From JAIXRY01 sp031972855 (GTDB taxonomy: Bacteria > Patescibacteriota > Minisyncoccia > Phycocordibacterales > UBA9973), in the NCBI GenBank assembly GCA_031972855.1, contig DALYDY010000004.1, positions 1-64,000 of the forward strand: DNA of 64,000 bases. Reading direction: 5' to 3'. The translations under genes and the position numbers were made by a program. The notes beneath the pieces were generated by a model. It was not told the DNA's origin, searched no databases, and saw only the letters and a program-made list of their open reading frames with translations. Below, one piece after another: positions 34,860 to 44,609 of this stretch (the stretch's first letter is position 1; every line of letters begins with the position of its first letter).

Positions 34860-35276
34860 ATGGCTTTAATATATTTTTTATTATTTAGTCCTATTATCTT
34901 TTGGTTTTTTTATATATTAATAATCGCAATAAAATCCATAAAACTTAAAAATGTTTTTTTAAAGAAAGAAGAGTGCTTTAGAATATCTAAAGAGTACTTA
35001 GTTGGTTATGATATTCCAGAATATTCACCTTTCTATAAAGATGTTTCAGAAAAAGCGGATGAGCTTTATGAAATATATAAAAAAATAGAAAGATTAGGTG
35101 GTGACAAAAATGTTAAATCAGCTATAAAAGAAAGATATTTTGATTTTTTAAGCAGAGAAAACAAAGGTGATTTTATTTTAGGAAATCAAAATCCAACAAT
35201 TTTTTGGATATTATTCTTTTTGATTAAAGAGTATATAAAAAAACAAAAGAAGAATAGTCTAAAGACTAACAAATAG
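34860..35276 (+). CDS. Hypothetical membrane protein, 138 aa
   Basis: N-terminal membrane helix (about 3-28), a charged helical middle with KADELYEIYKKIERLGGDKN, and a hydrophobic segment near 115-128. No family recognised. Follows dprA by 22 bases. Confidence 0.55.
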   Translation: MALIYFLLFSPIIFWFFYILIIAIKSIKLKNVFLKKEECFRISKEYLVGYDIPEYSPFYKDVSEKADELYEIYKKIERLGGDKNVKSAIKERYFDFLSRENKGDFILGNQNPTIFWILFFLIKEYIKKQKKNSLKTNK

Positions 35277-35389
35277 TTAGTCTTTTTTATTTTTAAAATT
35301 TGCATTAAAAATATATTTATAGTACAACTCACAGATTGATGTTTTGTATAAACATACATATATATGTAATACTAATATCTATAAACATT

Positions 35390-37609
35390 ATGAAATTACT
35401 CATCGTTGAATCACCTTCAAAAGCAAAGACTATCGAAAAATATCTAGCTGGCGCATACACAGTGCGTGCATCTGTAGGACATATTCGTGATCTTCCAAAA
35501 TCAAATAAAACAGCTATCGATATAGAAGGTGGCTTTATTCCTCGTTATGAAATTTCAAAAGGCAAAGAACACGTAGTACAAGAATTACGTGATCTTGCTC
35601 ATTCTGCAAAAGAAATATTACTTGCTCCCGACCCGGACCGCGAAGGAGAGGCTATTGCTTGGCACATCGAAGAGCTCTTGAAAGCTGACAAAAAAGTGAA
35701 AGCTCCTATCAGTCGTGTAACATTCAACGAAATTACAAAAGAAGCTGTAACAGAAGCACTTAATCACCCACGAGAAGTTGATACGAATTTGAGAAAAGCT
35801 CAAGAAGCACGCAGAGTACTAGACCGTCTTGTTGGATATGACCTCTCTGGAATTATCTGGAAAAAAGTTCGTTATGGACTTTCTGCTGGACGTGTTCAAT
35901 CACCTGCTCTCCGTATTCTCTGTGAACGCGAAAGAGAAATAACTGCATTCATCCCAGAAACATATTGGGTGCTTGAAAGTGAATTCAAAACAAATAAAAA
36001 AGTGACTTTAAATCTTTCTTGTACAGAAGAGCCTACAGATAGAAGTGAAGTGGATCGTATACTAAAAGAAGGTAGAAATGGAACTTGGATAATCAAAGGT
36101 GTAAAACAAAGCGAGGAAAAGCGTTCACCTCGTGCACCATTCACAACATCAACACTCCAACAAACAGCATCTTCACGTCTAGGGTTCTCACCTTCTCGTA
36201 CAATGCAAATTGCACAAAAACTCTACGAAGCTGGACATATTACATACATGCGTACAGACTCTACAAATATTGCAGATACTGCAGTGGGATCAATTACTAA
36301 CGCTATAGAAAAAAACTTCGGTAAAGAACATTTAGAAATTCGCAAATATAAGACAAAATCAAAAAACGCTCAAGAAGCCCACGAAGCTATACGCCCTACT
36401 CATGTAGAGAAAAAATCTCTAGGTATGACTGAAGAACAAAAAAGATTGTATTCTCTTATTTGGGAGAGAACTGTTTCTTCTCAAATGAAAGATGCTATTT
36501 TGTCTCGCACAAAAATCACAGCAAATATAGAAGAAGGAAATATTCCAGACTTCACAACTACAGGCTCAATAGTTCGTTATGCTGGATGGCTCCTCGCTGA
36601 ACCTGACGCTCGCGGTGAAGATATAACTCTTCCAGAAACAACAGAAGGAGAAAAATTGGCTCTCATAGAACTCAAAGACATAGAGAAACAAACACAACCA
36701 CCCAACAGATATTCTGAAGCAGGACTCGTAAAAGAGCTTGAGTCTCGAGGTATCGGAAGACCTTCTACATATGCATCTATTATCAAAACTCTTGAAGACC
36801 GCGAGTATGTAGAGAAAGTAGGAAGATCTCTCAAGCCTACAGACACAGGTGATGTTGTATCTCGCTTCATCGAAACAAACTTCGAACAATATATCAGTGA
36901 CACATTTACAGCGGAAATGGAAAACGAGCTTGATGAAATCGCTGATGGAACACGTGAATACAGTAAAACACTCAAAGACTTCTATGGACCGTTCCAAAAA
37001 CAAGTAAAAGAGAAGGAAAAATTAGATAAGGCTACAACAATTGAAGAAGCTGATGAAAAATTTGTCTGTCCAAAATGTGGAAACAAAATGCTCGTAAAAC
37101 TCGGACGCGGAGGAAAATTCCTCTCATGTAATAACTATCCAGAATGTGATGGAGCTCTCATGATTGACGGTACAGAAATAAAAAAAGATGAACCTATCGG
37201 AAATGACCCTGAAAGTGGACTACCTATATATGTTCTCATAGGACGCTTTGGACCATACGTGCAGCTCGGTGAAAAACCAGTGAAAGCAGTAAAGAAGAAA
37301 AAAGGTGAGAAAGTTGAAAAACCAAGAATGGCTTCTATTCCAAAAACAATTGATCCAAGTAGTGTGAATGTTGAGATGGCTATGAAATATCTTGCTCTCC
37401 CCCGCATACTTGGTATCAATCCAAAAAATGATATTGAAGTGATTGCAAACGTAGGACGTTTTGGACCATATGTTGGATGCGAAAGAGATTTCCGTTCTAT
37501 TAAAACACCTCTTGATCCATACACAATCACACTTGAAGAAGCTCTCGCTCTTCTAGCGACAGAAAAGAAGCCTCGCGGTTTTGCAAAAAAGAAAAAAGTT
37601 ACAAAATAA
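35390..37609 (+). CDS. topA: DNA topoisomerase I
   Basis: 739 aa from MKLLIVESPSKAKTIEKYL; the upstream in-frame ATG would add an unrelated hydrophobic stretch. Toprim domain (1-120, DPDREGEAIAWH), catalytic tyrosine in GHITYMRTDS (near 284), SYASI-type core motif GIGRPSTYA, one four-Cys zinc ribbon (CPKC...CNNYPEC, near 560-590), then two C-terminal GRFGPYV repeats (near 625 and 685) instead of more zinc ribbons. Relaxes negative supercoils. Ends with a terminator at 37612-37627. Confidence 0.95.
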   Translation: MKLLIVESPSKAKTIEKYLAGAYTVRASVGHIRDLPKSNKTAIDIEGGFIPRYEISKGKEHVVQELRDLAHSAKEILLAPDPDREGEAIAWHIEELLKADKKVKAPISRVTFNEITKEAVTEALNHPREVDTNLRKAQEARRVLDRLVGYDLSGIIWKKVRYGLSAGRVQSPALRILCEREREITAFIPETYWVLESEFKTNKKVTLNLSCTEEPTDRSEVDRILKEGRNGTWIIKGVKQSEEKRSPRAPFTTSTLQQTASSRLGFSPSRTMQIAQKLYEAGHITYMRTDSTNIADTAVGSITNAIEKNFGKEHLEIRKYKTKSKNAQEAHEAIRPTHVEKKSLGMTEEQKRLYSLIWERTVSSQMKDAILSRTKITANIEEGNIPDFTTTGSIVRYAGWLLAEPDARGEDITLPETTEGEKLALIELKDIEKQTQPPNRYSEAGLVKELESRGIGRPSTYASIIKTLEDREYVEKVGRSLKPTDTGDVVSRFIETNFEQYISDTFTAEMENELDEIADGTREYSKTLKDFYGPFQKQVKEKEKLDKATTIEEADEKFVCPKCGNKMLVKLGRGGKFLSCNNYPECDGALMIDGTEIKKDEPIGNDPESGLPIYVLIGRFGPYVQLGEKPVKAVKKKKGEKVEKPRMASIPKTIDPSSVNVEMAMKYLALPRILGINPKNDIEVIANVGRFGPYVGCERDFRSIKTPLDPYTITLEEALALLATEKKPRGFAKKKKVTK

Positions 37610-37611
37610 AA

Positions 37612-37627
37612 AACCGCCTAAGCGGTT
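37612..37627 (+). terminator. topA terminator
   Basis: AACCGC, loop CTAA, GCGGTT after an A-rich stretch; short. Confidence 0.45.
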
Positions 37628-38096
37628 AGAAAGGAAGGTCATCTGTTGAACCAGAATTTAATATTATTGTTTTTTTACCAGAAAAATAATTAAAAATATC
37701 TTCTCCTATAGGTATAATCTGTCTTGGTAAAAATTCTTTCAAATCTTGCTCAATTTTTATCTTACAAACTCCCCCTTGGTAAGAACATGGAAAACTCCAT
37801 ATTCCTGAAATTTCATTACCAACTTCTGCTTCAAAGATATTTTCTTCAAAAAAATATTCCAGTGGAATTTTTGAAGCATTTGTTACTTCAGTAACATACC
37901 GAGCATACACTTTTAAAAAATATACTCCGTCTAAATTTATTTGTCCTTCAATTTCAGCAATACCATTTGAATCAATTTTGACTCCAAAAAATTGATTTGC
38001 TTGTATATCGAGAATATAAATTTTGAAATCTCCTGACTCCTTTCCTTGAAACCAGGTACCTGTAAAATCAGGCTTTTGTTGAGCTAAATTTATCAT
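37626..38096 (-). CDS. Hypothetical protein, 156 aa
   Basis: Soluble strand-rich protein, no recognised family (GTWFQGKESGDFKIYILDI; EVGNEISGIWSFPCSYQGG). The C-terminus DDLPF resembles the acidic tip of SSB proteins, an observation without further support. Single gene convergent with topA. Confidence 0.55.
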   Translation of the reverse strand: MINLAQQKPDFTGTWFQGKESGDFKIYILDIQANQFFGVKIDSNGIAEIEGQINLDGVYFLKVYARYVTEVTNASKIPLEYFFEENIFEAEVGNEISGIWSFPCSYQGGVCKIKIEQDLKEFLPRQIIPIGEDIFNYFSGKKTIILNSGSTDDLPF

Positions 38097-38149
38097 TGTT
38101 GTTTAATTTTTAATTTGTTAAAAGAATACAACATACAAATACAAAAGTA

Positions 38150-38177
38150 AAGTGGGGCCCGAAGGGCCCCACTTTTT
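38150..38177 (-). terminator. clpB terminator
   Basis: AAGTGGGGCCC, loop GAA, GGGCCCCACTT then T-rich sequence on both sides; very GC-rich stem. Confidence 0.85.
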
Positions 38178-40878
38178 ATTTTGTCTTAACTTTTGATTTC
38201 TTAACTTCTTTAACTTTAATACTTGGAACTATTTTCTTTTTCTTCTTCGTTTCAACAACAAGTTCACCTTTTGAAATTGTTACATAAACAGTATCATCTT
38301 TATTTGATCCATTCTCTATTATGTATGTTGCGACAGGATTCAAAATTTTGTTTTGTATCAAACGATTCAGTGGTCTTGCTCCATAGTGTGGATCATACCC
38401 TTCCTTTGCAAGAATATCGAGAGCTTCATCACTTACAATCAAATCTATTTCCTTGTCTTTTAGACGAGTGGCGACTTGGTCAATTCTTAATTTTACAATT
38501 TGTCTAATTGATTCGGGTGACAATATATCGAATACTATAACTTCATCAAGACGATTCAAGAATTCTGGACGGAAATGATTTTTTAACGCTTTCAAAACAT
38601 TTTCTTTAGTTCCTTCATAAGTTTCTTTTTCATTTTTAACACCGAAACCTAGAGACTCCATTTGTTCTATATATTGAGAACCAATATTTGAAGTTAGAAT
38701 AATAACTGTATTTTTGAAGTTTACAATTCTACCTTTTGAGTCGGTAAGTTTTCCTTCATCGAGTACTTGAAGCAATACATTAAATACTTCTGGGTGAGCC
38801 TTTTCTATTTCATCAAAGAGTACAACAGAATAAGGACGATGACGTACAGCTTCTGTAAGTTGACCAGACTCTTCATGCCCTACATATCCAGGAGGTGAAC
38901 CAATGAGCTTAGAGACACTATGACGTTCCATATACTCTGACATATCAACACGTATTAGAGATCTATCATCATTGAACATAAATGAAGCAAGGGCTTTTGT
39001 GAGTTCTGTCTTACCTACTCCTGTTGGTCCTAAGAATATAAATGAACCTATTGGACGATTTGGATCAGAAATACCAGCACGACTTCGTCTTATTACCTCA
39101 CTCACACTTTTAATAGCTTTTTCTTGACCAATAACTCTTCCTTGTAATTCTTGCGCCATACGTGCTAATTTTGCACGTTCTTCTTCAAGCATTTTTGTTA
39201 GAGGTATTCCTGTCCAGCGAGCGACAACATCAGCAATATCTTCTTCATTGATTTCTTCTTTCAAAATACGTCGAGTCTTTTGAAGTTTTTGCAACTTGTC
39301 CATTTTTTGATCAAGTTCCTTTTTCGCTTCTGGAATTTTTCCATAACGGATTTCTGCAGCAAGAGTAAGATCGGCACGACTCTCTGCATTTTCTGCTTCT
39401 ACACGAAGAGTGTCCAGCTCTTTCTTAAGCGTACGGATATCTACTAAAACACTCTTTTCATTTTGCCATTTCAATTCTAGTTCTGAAGTCTTTTCTTTTA
39501 GATTTGCTATTTCTTTTTCAACTTCTTTAACACGAGATTTTGTATCTTTGTTTTCTTTTGATGAATTTGAAATTTCTTTTGTTAGAGCTTCCTTTTCAAT
39601 TTCTAAACGCATTATTTTCCTATGAGTTTCTTCTAGAATCGCTGGTTTATTTTCCAGAGCCATACGAAGTGATGATGACGCTTCATCTATCAAGTCTACA
39701 GCTTTGTCAGGAAGGTATCTGTTTGTAATATAGCGAGTAGACAGATTTACAGCAGCCAGTATCGCATCATCTGTAATTCTTACGCCATGGAATAATTCAT
39801 ACTTATCTTTTAGTCCACGAAGGATAGCGATTGTATCTTCATTGCTTGGTTCTTCGATATATACAGGCTGAAAACGACGAGCAAGAGCTGGATCCTTTTC
39901 TATATATTTTTGATATTCTTTGAGAGTTGTTGCACCAATAGCTTTAAGTTCTCCGCGAGCAAGAGCTGGCTTCAACATGTTTGAAGCATCCATTGAGCCT
40001 TCAGAAGCTCCCGCTCCAACTATTGTATGAATTTCATCAATAAACAAAACTATTTTTCCGTCAGCTTTTTCTATTTCTTTCATTATTCCACGAAGACGTT
40101 CTTCGAATTCTCCACGATATTTTGTACCAGCAATAAGAAGACCGAGGTCAAGAGAAACCATTTCTTTGTCTTTTAGAGATTCTGGCACATCTCCTTTTGA
40201 GATTCGCATTGCAAGTCCTTCTACAACAGCAGTCTTACCTGTTCCTGGTTCACCGATGAGTATTGGATTATTTTTTGTGCGACGAGAAAGGATCTGCATA
40301 ATACGCATAACTTCTACATCACGTCCAATAACAGGATCAAGTCTATCTTCACGTGCAAGCTTTGTTAGATTGCGAGTGTATTTAGTAAGAAGGCGAAATT
40401 TCTTTGGTCCTTGAACTTGAGCATTTTTGTCGTGTTTAAAATTCTCTATTATTTGTTTAACAGCATCAGCTTCAATACGAAAACGTTTTAATAATTCTTG
40501 AGCACCACCTTCTGTTTCAACAAGAGCCAAAAATAAATGTTCTGTTCCAACAAATTCATCACCAATCAATTTTGCAATTCTTGGAGAATCTTCAATAACC
40601 TTTGCAAGATCAGGTGTGAGATACATCTGATATGAAGGAGAAATAGTGTTCTTAGATTCTGGTCCTTCTATACTTTCAATAACAGAATCAGACAGAAGTA
40701 GTGTATCTACTTGAAGAGAATCAAGAATAGAAATAACAACACTCTCCTCTTGAAACAGAAGTGCTGTGAGTAAATGAAGTCCATTGACGTGATTTTGACC
40801 ACGTTCAATAGCGAATTCATGGGCTTTCTTAATAGCTTCTTTAGCTTTTGTTGTAAATTGGTTAAATCCAGGCATCAT
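38176..40878 (-). CDS. clpB: AAA+ disaggregase ClpB
   Basis: 900 aa with two Clp N repeats (1-150), first AAA+ module with Walker A GEPGTGKTA (near 208), a long coiled-coil M domain (about 410-545) which marks ClpB rather than ClpA, second AAA+ module with GPTGVGKTE (near 610), SPPGYVGHEE and sensor 2 GARPLNR. A Lys-rich tail of 20 residues ends the protein. ClpB threads aggregated proteins through its hexamer with DnaK. TATAAT (40887-40892) lies 8 bases before the first ATG; a CCAAAAT/ATTTTGG palindrome overlaps the spacer and could be an operator. Two in-frame ATGs (40878, 40875) are both possible starts. Confidence 0.93.
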   Translation of the reverse strand: MMPGFNQFTTKAKEAIKKAHEFAIERGQNHVNGLHLLTALLFQEESVVISILDSLQVDTLLLSDSVIESIEGPESKNTISPSYQMYLTPDLAKVIEDSPRIAKLIGDEFVGTEHLFLALVETEGGAQELLKRFRIEADAVKQIIENFKHDKNAQVQGPKKFRLLTKYTRNLTKLAREDRLDPVIGRDVEVMRIMQILSRRTKNNPILIGEPGTGKTAVVEGLAMRISKGDVPESLKDKEMVSLDLGLLIAGTKYRGEFEERLRGIMKEIEKADGKIVLFIDEIHTIVGAGASEGSMDASNMLKPALARGELKAIGATTLKEYQKYIEKDPALARRFQPVYIEEPSNEDTIAILRGLKDKYELFHGVRITDDAILAAVNLSTRYITNRYLPDKAVDLIDEASSSLRMALENKPAILEETHRKIMRLEIEKEALTKEISNSSKENKDTKSRVKEVEKEIANLKEKTSELELKWQNEKSVLVDIRTLKKELDTLRVEAENAESRADLTLAAEIRYGKIPEAKKELDQKMDKLQKLQKTRRILKEEINEEDIADVVARWTGIPLTKMLEEERAKLARMAQELQGRVIGQEKAIKSVSEVIRRSRAGISDPNRPIGSFIFLGPTGVGKTELTKALASFMFNDDRSLIRVDMSEYMERHSVSKLIGSPPGYVGHEESGQLTEAVRHRPYSVVLFDEIEKAHPEVFNVLLQVLDEGKLTDSKGRIVNFKNTVIILTSNIGSQYIEQMESLGFGVKNEKETYEGTKENVLKALKNHFRPEFLNRLDEVIVFDILSPESIRQIVKLRIDQVATRLKDKEIDLIVSDEALDILAKEGYDPHYGARPLNRLIQNKILNPVATYIIENGSNKDDTVYVTISKGELVVETKKKKKIVPSIKVKEVKKSKVKTK

Positions 40879-40891
40879 ATTATTTTATTAT

Positions 40892-40911
40892 ACCAAAATC
40901 TAAAATTTTGG
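40892..40911 (-). promoter_or_regulatory. Palindrome in the clpB promoter
   Basis: On the minus strand CCAAAAT, TTTAG, ATTTTGG immediately upstream of the TATAAT -10. It could be a repressor site for heat-shock control or a weak hairpin after the upstream desulfurase gene. It is not a CIRCE element (GC-rich TTAGCACTC half sites are absent). Confidence 0.35.
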
Positions 40912-40924
40912 TGTTGCTTATACA

Positions 40925-42097
40925 TTATTTTTTGAGAATGTCTAAAGTCTGTCGCAGAGTATTTACAAAATTTTCTATATCACTAATTTTTGTCTTTCTT
41001 CCAAAAGAAATTCTAATACTTGAGAGTAATTTATTTTCTTCTAAATTAAGAGCCTTCAATACATGAGAAACTTCTTCATCATCTGTTTTACAAGCACTTT
41101 TTGATGACACAGCAAAACCTTTTTGATCTAGATATAGAATGACAGTCTCGCTATCAAAATTTGGAATAGTAATATGTAATATATGTGGAGAGCAAAATTC
41201 ACTATCTATTGTAGTGTGTGCTTCAGGTACTTTTTCTTCCAAAAGTTTTCTGGCTACTTTTTGAATATTTTCTATTTTTGTATATTCAGAAATTCTATTT
41301 TTATCCGCATTGATTAATACCTGAGTAAATCCAACAATCTTACCAACATCTTCAGTCCCAGCGCGAAGTCCGTATTCTTGAGATCCTCCAAGGATTATCC
41401 CGTCAATCATTTCTCTATCTTTTACAAAAAGTATTCCTGAAGATCGTGGGCCATATATTTTTGAACCATTCAAAGTTACAAAATCAACTCCTAAAGAATC
41501 TATATGAATTGGAAATAGATTTGGCGCCTGAGCAGAATCAGTAAAAAATAATGGGTATAAACTTTCTTTTTCTTTTCTGTATTTTTTCACCACACGAGCA
41601 AGATCTTTTATTGGCTCTATAGTTCCTACCTCATTATTTATATAATGGACACACACAAGAACGGTATTTTCATTTATTGATTCTCTCAAATCTTTTTCTT
41701 TTACAACACCTTTTTCATCTACAGGTAAAATTGTGAGTGTAATTTTATTTTCTCTTTCAAGTGAGATACATGTGTCATATACTGCAGGATGTTCTATTGC
41801 ACTTATTATAATATTCGGCTTTTCTATACCATTTGCAATTGCTTTGTGTAAGACTCCAAAAATAACTAAATTACAACCTTCTGTTCCTCCGCTAGTAAAA
41901 ATAATATGTTCCATTTGGGTGTGAAGAATATTTGCAATATCTTTTTTTGCACTTTCTATCATTTTCTTTGCCACAACCCCTTCCTTGTGGATACTTCCTG
42001 GATTTCCATATACTGTAAGGGTTGTAATAAAAGAACGAAAAAGCACCCCAAATGAAATCGGGGTAAGAGCAGCATAATCTAAATAGATTCTTTTCAT
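40925..42097 (-). CDS. Cysteine desulfurase (class V aminotransferase)
   Basis: 390 aa from MKRIYLDYAAL; TATACT six bases upstream fixes this start. PLP fold motifs: FTSGGTEGCNL, HYINNEVGTIEPI, the Schiff-base lysine in NGSKIYGPRSSG (near 209) and the active Cys loop SSKSACKTDDE (near 328). It supplies sulfur for Fe-S clusters and tRNA thiolation (NifS/IscS family). No iscU or mnmA is beside it, so the partner is unknown. Confidence 0.9.
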   Translation of the reverse strand: MKRIYLDYAALTPISFGVLFRSFITTLTVYGNPGSIHKEGVVAKKMIESAKKDIANILHTQMEHIIFTSGGTEGCNLVIFGVLHKAIANGIEKPNIIISAIEHPAVYDTCISLERENKITLTILPVDEKGVVKEKDLRESINENTVLVCVHYINNEVGTIEPIKDLARVVKKYRKEKESLYPLFFTDSAQAPNLFPIHIDSLGVDFVTLNGSKIYGPRSSGILFVKDREMIDGIILGGSQEYGLRAGTEDVGKIVGFTQVLINADKNRISEYTKIENIQKVARKLLEEKVPEAHTTIDSEFCSPHILHITIPNFDSETVILYLDQKGFAVSSKSACKTDDEEVSHVLKALNLEENKLLSSIRISFGRKTKISDIENFVNTLRQTLDILKK

Positions 42098-42140
42098 ATA
42101 AGAAGTATACACAAAAATGAGTATTTATAAAGTCTTAAAT

Positions 42141-42169
42141 TTGTAAAAATCCTTATTTTGTAGTACAAT
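42141..42169 (+). promoter_or_regulatory. Promoter of the DUF4446-infB-rbfA operon
   Basis: -35 TTGTAA (42141-42146), 17-bp spacer, -10 TACAAT (42164-42169), eight bases before the ATG at 42178, so transcription should start on or next to the start codon. Confidence 0.65.
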
Positions 42170-42177
42170 GTTTTTAC

Positions 42178-42639
42178 ATGGTATTACCTATTTCCAGTGT
42201 ATTTTTCATTGTTTTTGGGATTGTGAGTATCTCTTTACTCATATGGAATTTGAAGCTTGAGAAAAGATGGCAAACACTTTTTAAAGAAACTGAGAATGGT
42301 AGTGTGGATGAATTATTGGCACTGGTTCTAAAAAGAACAGAAATATTACACAAAGACTCATCAAATCATGATATCCTTCTGGATAATATAGAAAAAAGAC
42401 TGAAGCAAGCAATAAAAAGAACAGATATTGTTCGCTTTAATGCTTGGGGAGATACTGCTGGCGCACAGAGTTTTGCAATCGCTCTTGTTGATGAAACAGG
42501 TACAGGAGTAATAATTTCAACACTCTATGCACGAGATAGGATGACTGTTTTTGCAAAAAAAATTACCAACTGGGAAAGTGAGAACGAATTAACAGATGAA
42601 GAACAGACAGCTCTTCTTAATCAAAAGAAATTAATATGA
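42178..42639 (+). CDS. DUF4446 membrane protein
   Basis: 153 aa. N-terminal membrane helix (about 5-23), a helical linker, then the DUF4446 core: VRFNAWGDTAGAQSFAIALVD (near 82-102, shown as VRFNAWGD and QSFAIALVD), GVIISTLYARD and a C-terminal LTDEEQTAL. Function unknown. Its stop overlaps the infB start (ATGA), so it is coupled to translation initiation factor 2. Confidence 0.8.
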   Translation: MVLPISSVFFIVFGIVSISLLIWNLKLEKRWQTLFKETENGSVDELLALVLKRTEILHKDSSNHDILLDNIEKRLKQAIKRTDIVRFNAWGDTAGAQSFAIALVDETGTGVIISTLYARDRMTVFAKKITNWESENELTDEEQTALLNQKKLI

Positions 42640-44126
42640 GTATAAAAATAACAACAAAAGAAAGAGCTCCTGTAGTAGTAATCATGGGTCACGTTGACCA
42701 TGGTAAATCTACCCTACTCGACTATATTCGTAAAACAAACATAGTAGATGGCGAAGCTGGAGGAATCACTCAACACTTGTCTGCTTACGAAGTTAAGCAT
42801 AAGACAAGTGACGGTAAAGAACGTGCAATAACATTCATCGACACACCAGGACACGCGGCTTTTTCTGGTATGCGTTCTCGCGGTGCTCAAGTTGCTGATA
42901 TTGCAATACTTATTGTATCTGCTGAAGATGGTGTAAAAATGCAAACAATCGAAGCAATAAAAACTATCAAAGAAAATGATGTTCCTTTTATTGTTGGAAT
43001 AAACAAAATAGACAGACCAGGTGCAAACATAGATAAAACAAAGATGGATCTTGCTGAAAACGAAGTGTATCTCGAAGGTATGGGAGGAACTACACCTTTT
43101 GTACTTATTTCTGCAAAAACAGGAGAAGGTATACCTGATCTTTTTGAAACAATAAGTCTTGTGGCTGATTTGGAAGAGTTTGTTGGAACTCCAGAGATTC
43201 CTGCAAACGGACTTATTATTGAATCAAAAAGTGATTCAAAAATTGGAGCACAAGCAACACTTATAATTAAAAATGGAACAGTGAAAAAAGGACAATTTAT
43301 TGTTGCTGGTAATACATACGCAAGTACAAAAATGCTTGAAGACTTCTTGGGTAAACCTACACAAAGTGCAAGTTTTTCAAATGCAATAAGAGTTTCTGGA
43401 TGGTCAAATGTACCAAAAGTAGGAACACGTTTTACAACTGTTGATACAAAAAAAGAAGCAGAAGAAATAATATTAGACTGGCAGGACGAAGCAACTTCTC
43501 CTGACACTATAGATGTAGATAAAAAATACATCCCTCTTATAATAAAAACAGATGTTCTAGGAACAGCGGAAGCAATTGAAAAAGAAGTAAAAAAACTTTC
43601 TCAAGAAAAAATCGCTTACAGAATAATAACTTGTGGAGTTGGAAATATTTCTGAAGGAGATGTAAGACGTGCTGCAAGTGATAAAGACACTGTTATAGTT
43701 GGTTTTAATGTAAAAATAGACCCTGTAGCTCGTGATACAAATGAAAAAATTGGACTAACAATTGAACTCTTTAATATTATCTACAAACTTACAGAATGGC
43801 TTGAAATAAACCTCGAAGCAAAAAGACCTCGTGTAGAAACAATTGAATCAATTGGCCAACTTAAAATAATAAAAACATTTTCTCAAACTCGTGACAAGCA
43901 AGTTGTGGGAGGAAAAGTTATTGAAGGACGTATTGAATCAGGAAGTATTGTAAGAATAATTCGTCGTGAAAATGAAATCGGACGTGGAAAAATTCTTGAA
44001 GTACAAAAAAGTAAAGCTAAAACAAAAGATGCTATAGAAGGTGAAGAGTGTGGACTCTTTGTTGAAGCAAAGCTCGATATAGCCGCTGGAGATATTTTGG
44101 AATCGTTTATCATAGTACAAAAATAA
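42636..44126 (+). CDS. infB: Translation initiation factor IF-2, minimal form
   Basis: 496 aa. Starts almost directly with the G domain: G1 GHVDHGKST (near 19), G3 DTPGHAAF, G4 NKIDRP, then domains II, C1 and C2 (ending VEAKLDIAAGDILESF). The long N-terminal domain of model bacteria (IF-2 is 740-890 aa) is absent. IF-2 recruits fMet-tRNA to the 30S subunit. Middle gene of DUF4446-infB-rbfA. Confidence 0.96.
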   Translation: MSIKITTKERAPVVVIMGHVDHGKSTLLDYIRKTNIVDGEAGGITQHLSAYEVKHKTSDGKERAITFIDTPGHAAFSGMRSRGAQVADIAILIVSAEDGVKMQTIEAIKTIKENDVPFIVGINKIDRPGANIDKTKMDLAENEVYLEGMGGTTPFVLISAKTGEGIPDLFETISLVADLEEFVGTPEIPANGLIIESKSDSKIGAQATLIIKNGTVKKGQFIVAGNTYASTKMLEDFLGKPTQSASFSNAIRVSGWSNVPKVGTRFTTVDTKKEAEEIILDWQDEATSPDTIDVDKKYIPLIIKTDVLGTAEAIEKEVKKLSQEKIAYRIITCGVGNISEGDVRRAASDKDTVIVGFNVKIDPVARDTNEKIGLTIELFNIIYKLTEWLEINLEAKRPRVETIESIGQLKIIKTFSQTRDKQVVGGKVIEGRIESGSIVRIIRRENEIGRGKILEVQKSKAKTKDAIEGEECGLFVEAKLDIAAGDILESFIIVQK

Positions 44127-44127
44127 T

Positions 44128-44502
44128 ATGGCACATAGACACGAAAAAATTTCAACACTAGTAAAAGAAATTGCGAGTTCTTATATAGGAGCAAACTCTG
44201 GAAATACTTCCCTAATCACTATAACTCGTGCAGAAATTTCTGACGATGGTAAAAATGGAATTATATATTTCACTTGTCTTCCACAAGACAAAGAGCTAGC
44301 TGCTTTTGGATTCCTAAAACGTCATAGAGGAGAGATTCGAAAGGAGCTAAAAAAGAGACTTCAAACTCATACTATTCCTTTCTTGGATGTATCAATTGAT
44401 CACGGAGAACATATGAAGCAAAAAATTGATCAAATCCTTCGTGAAGATAATTTACATGCAAAAGAATTTTCAGAAGAAAATACAGAAGTGACAAAAGATT
44501 AA
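44128..44502 (+). CDS. rbfA: Ribosome-binding factor A
   Basis: 124 aa KH-like fold protein needed for 16S 5'-end maturation and cold adaptation. Pattern HRHEKISTLVKEIASSYI, DGKNGIIYFTCLP and LKKRLQTHTIPFLDVSIDHG matches RbfA. It follows infB by 1 base, the usual order. The tRNA-Cys gene lies 35 bases downstream. Confidence 0.9.
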   Translation: MAHRHEKISTLVKEIASSYIGANSGNTSLITITRAEISDDGKNGIIYFTCLPQDKELAAFGFLKRHRGEIRKELKKRLQTHTIPFLDVSIDHGEHMKQKIDQILREDNLHAKEFSEENTEVTKD

Positions 44503-44537
44503 ATAAGATATATTATATATTACACATATATAATATC

Positions 44538-44609
44538 GACGTGGTGGCGAAGTGGTAACGCTGCGGTCTGCAAAACCGCCATGCGCGGGTTCGATTCCCG
44601 CCCACGTCT
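44538..44609 (+). tRNA. tRNA-Cys (anticodon GCA)
   Basis: Acceptor GACGTGG/CCACGTC, anticodon loop CTGCAAA (GCA), T-arm GCGGG-TTCGATT-CCCGC, discriminator T as required for Cys. CCA not encoded; next bases CA. The gene runs directly into the fold-back element. Confidence 0.95.

Noticed and set aside
36566..37003. Long minus-strand frames inside topA (also within infB, 42887-43531)
   Set aside because: Shadows of strongly coding plus-strand genes with recognised domains throughout.
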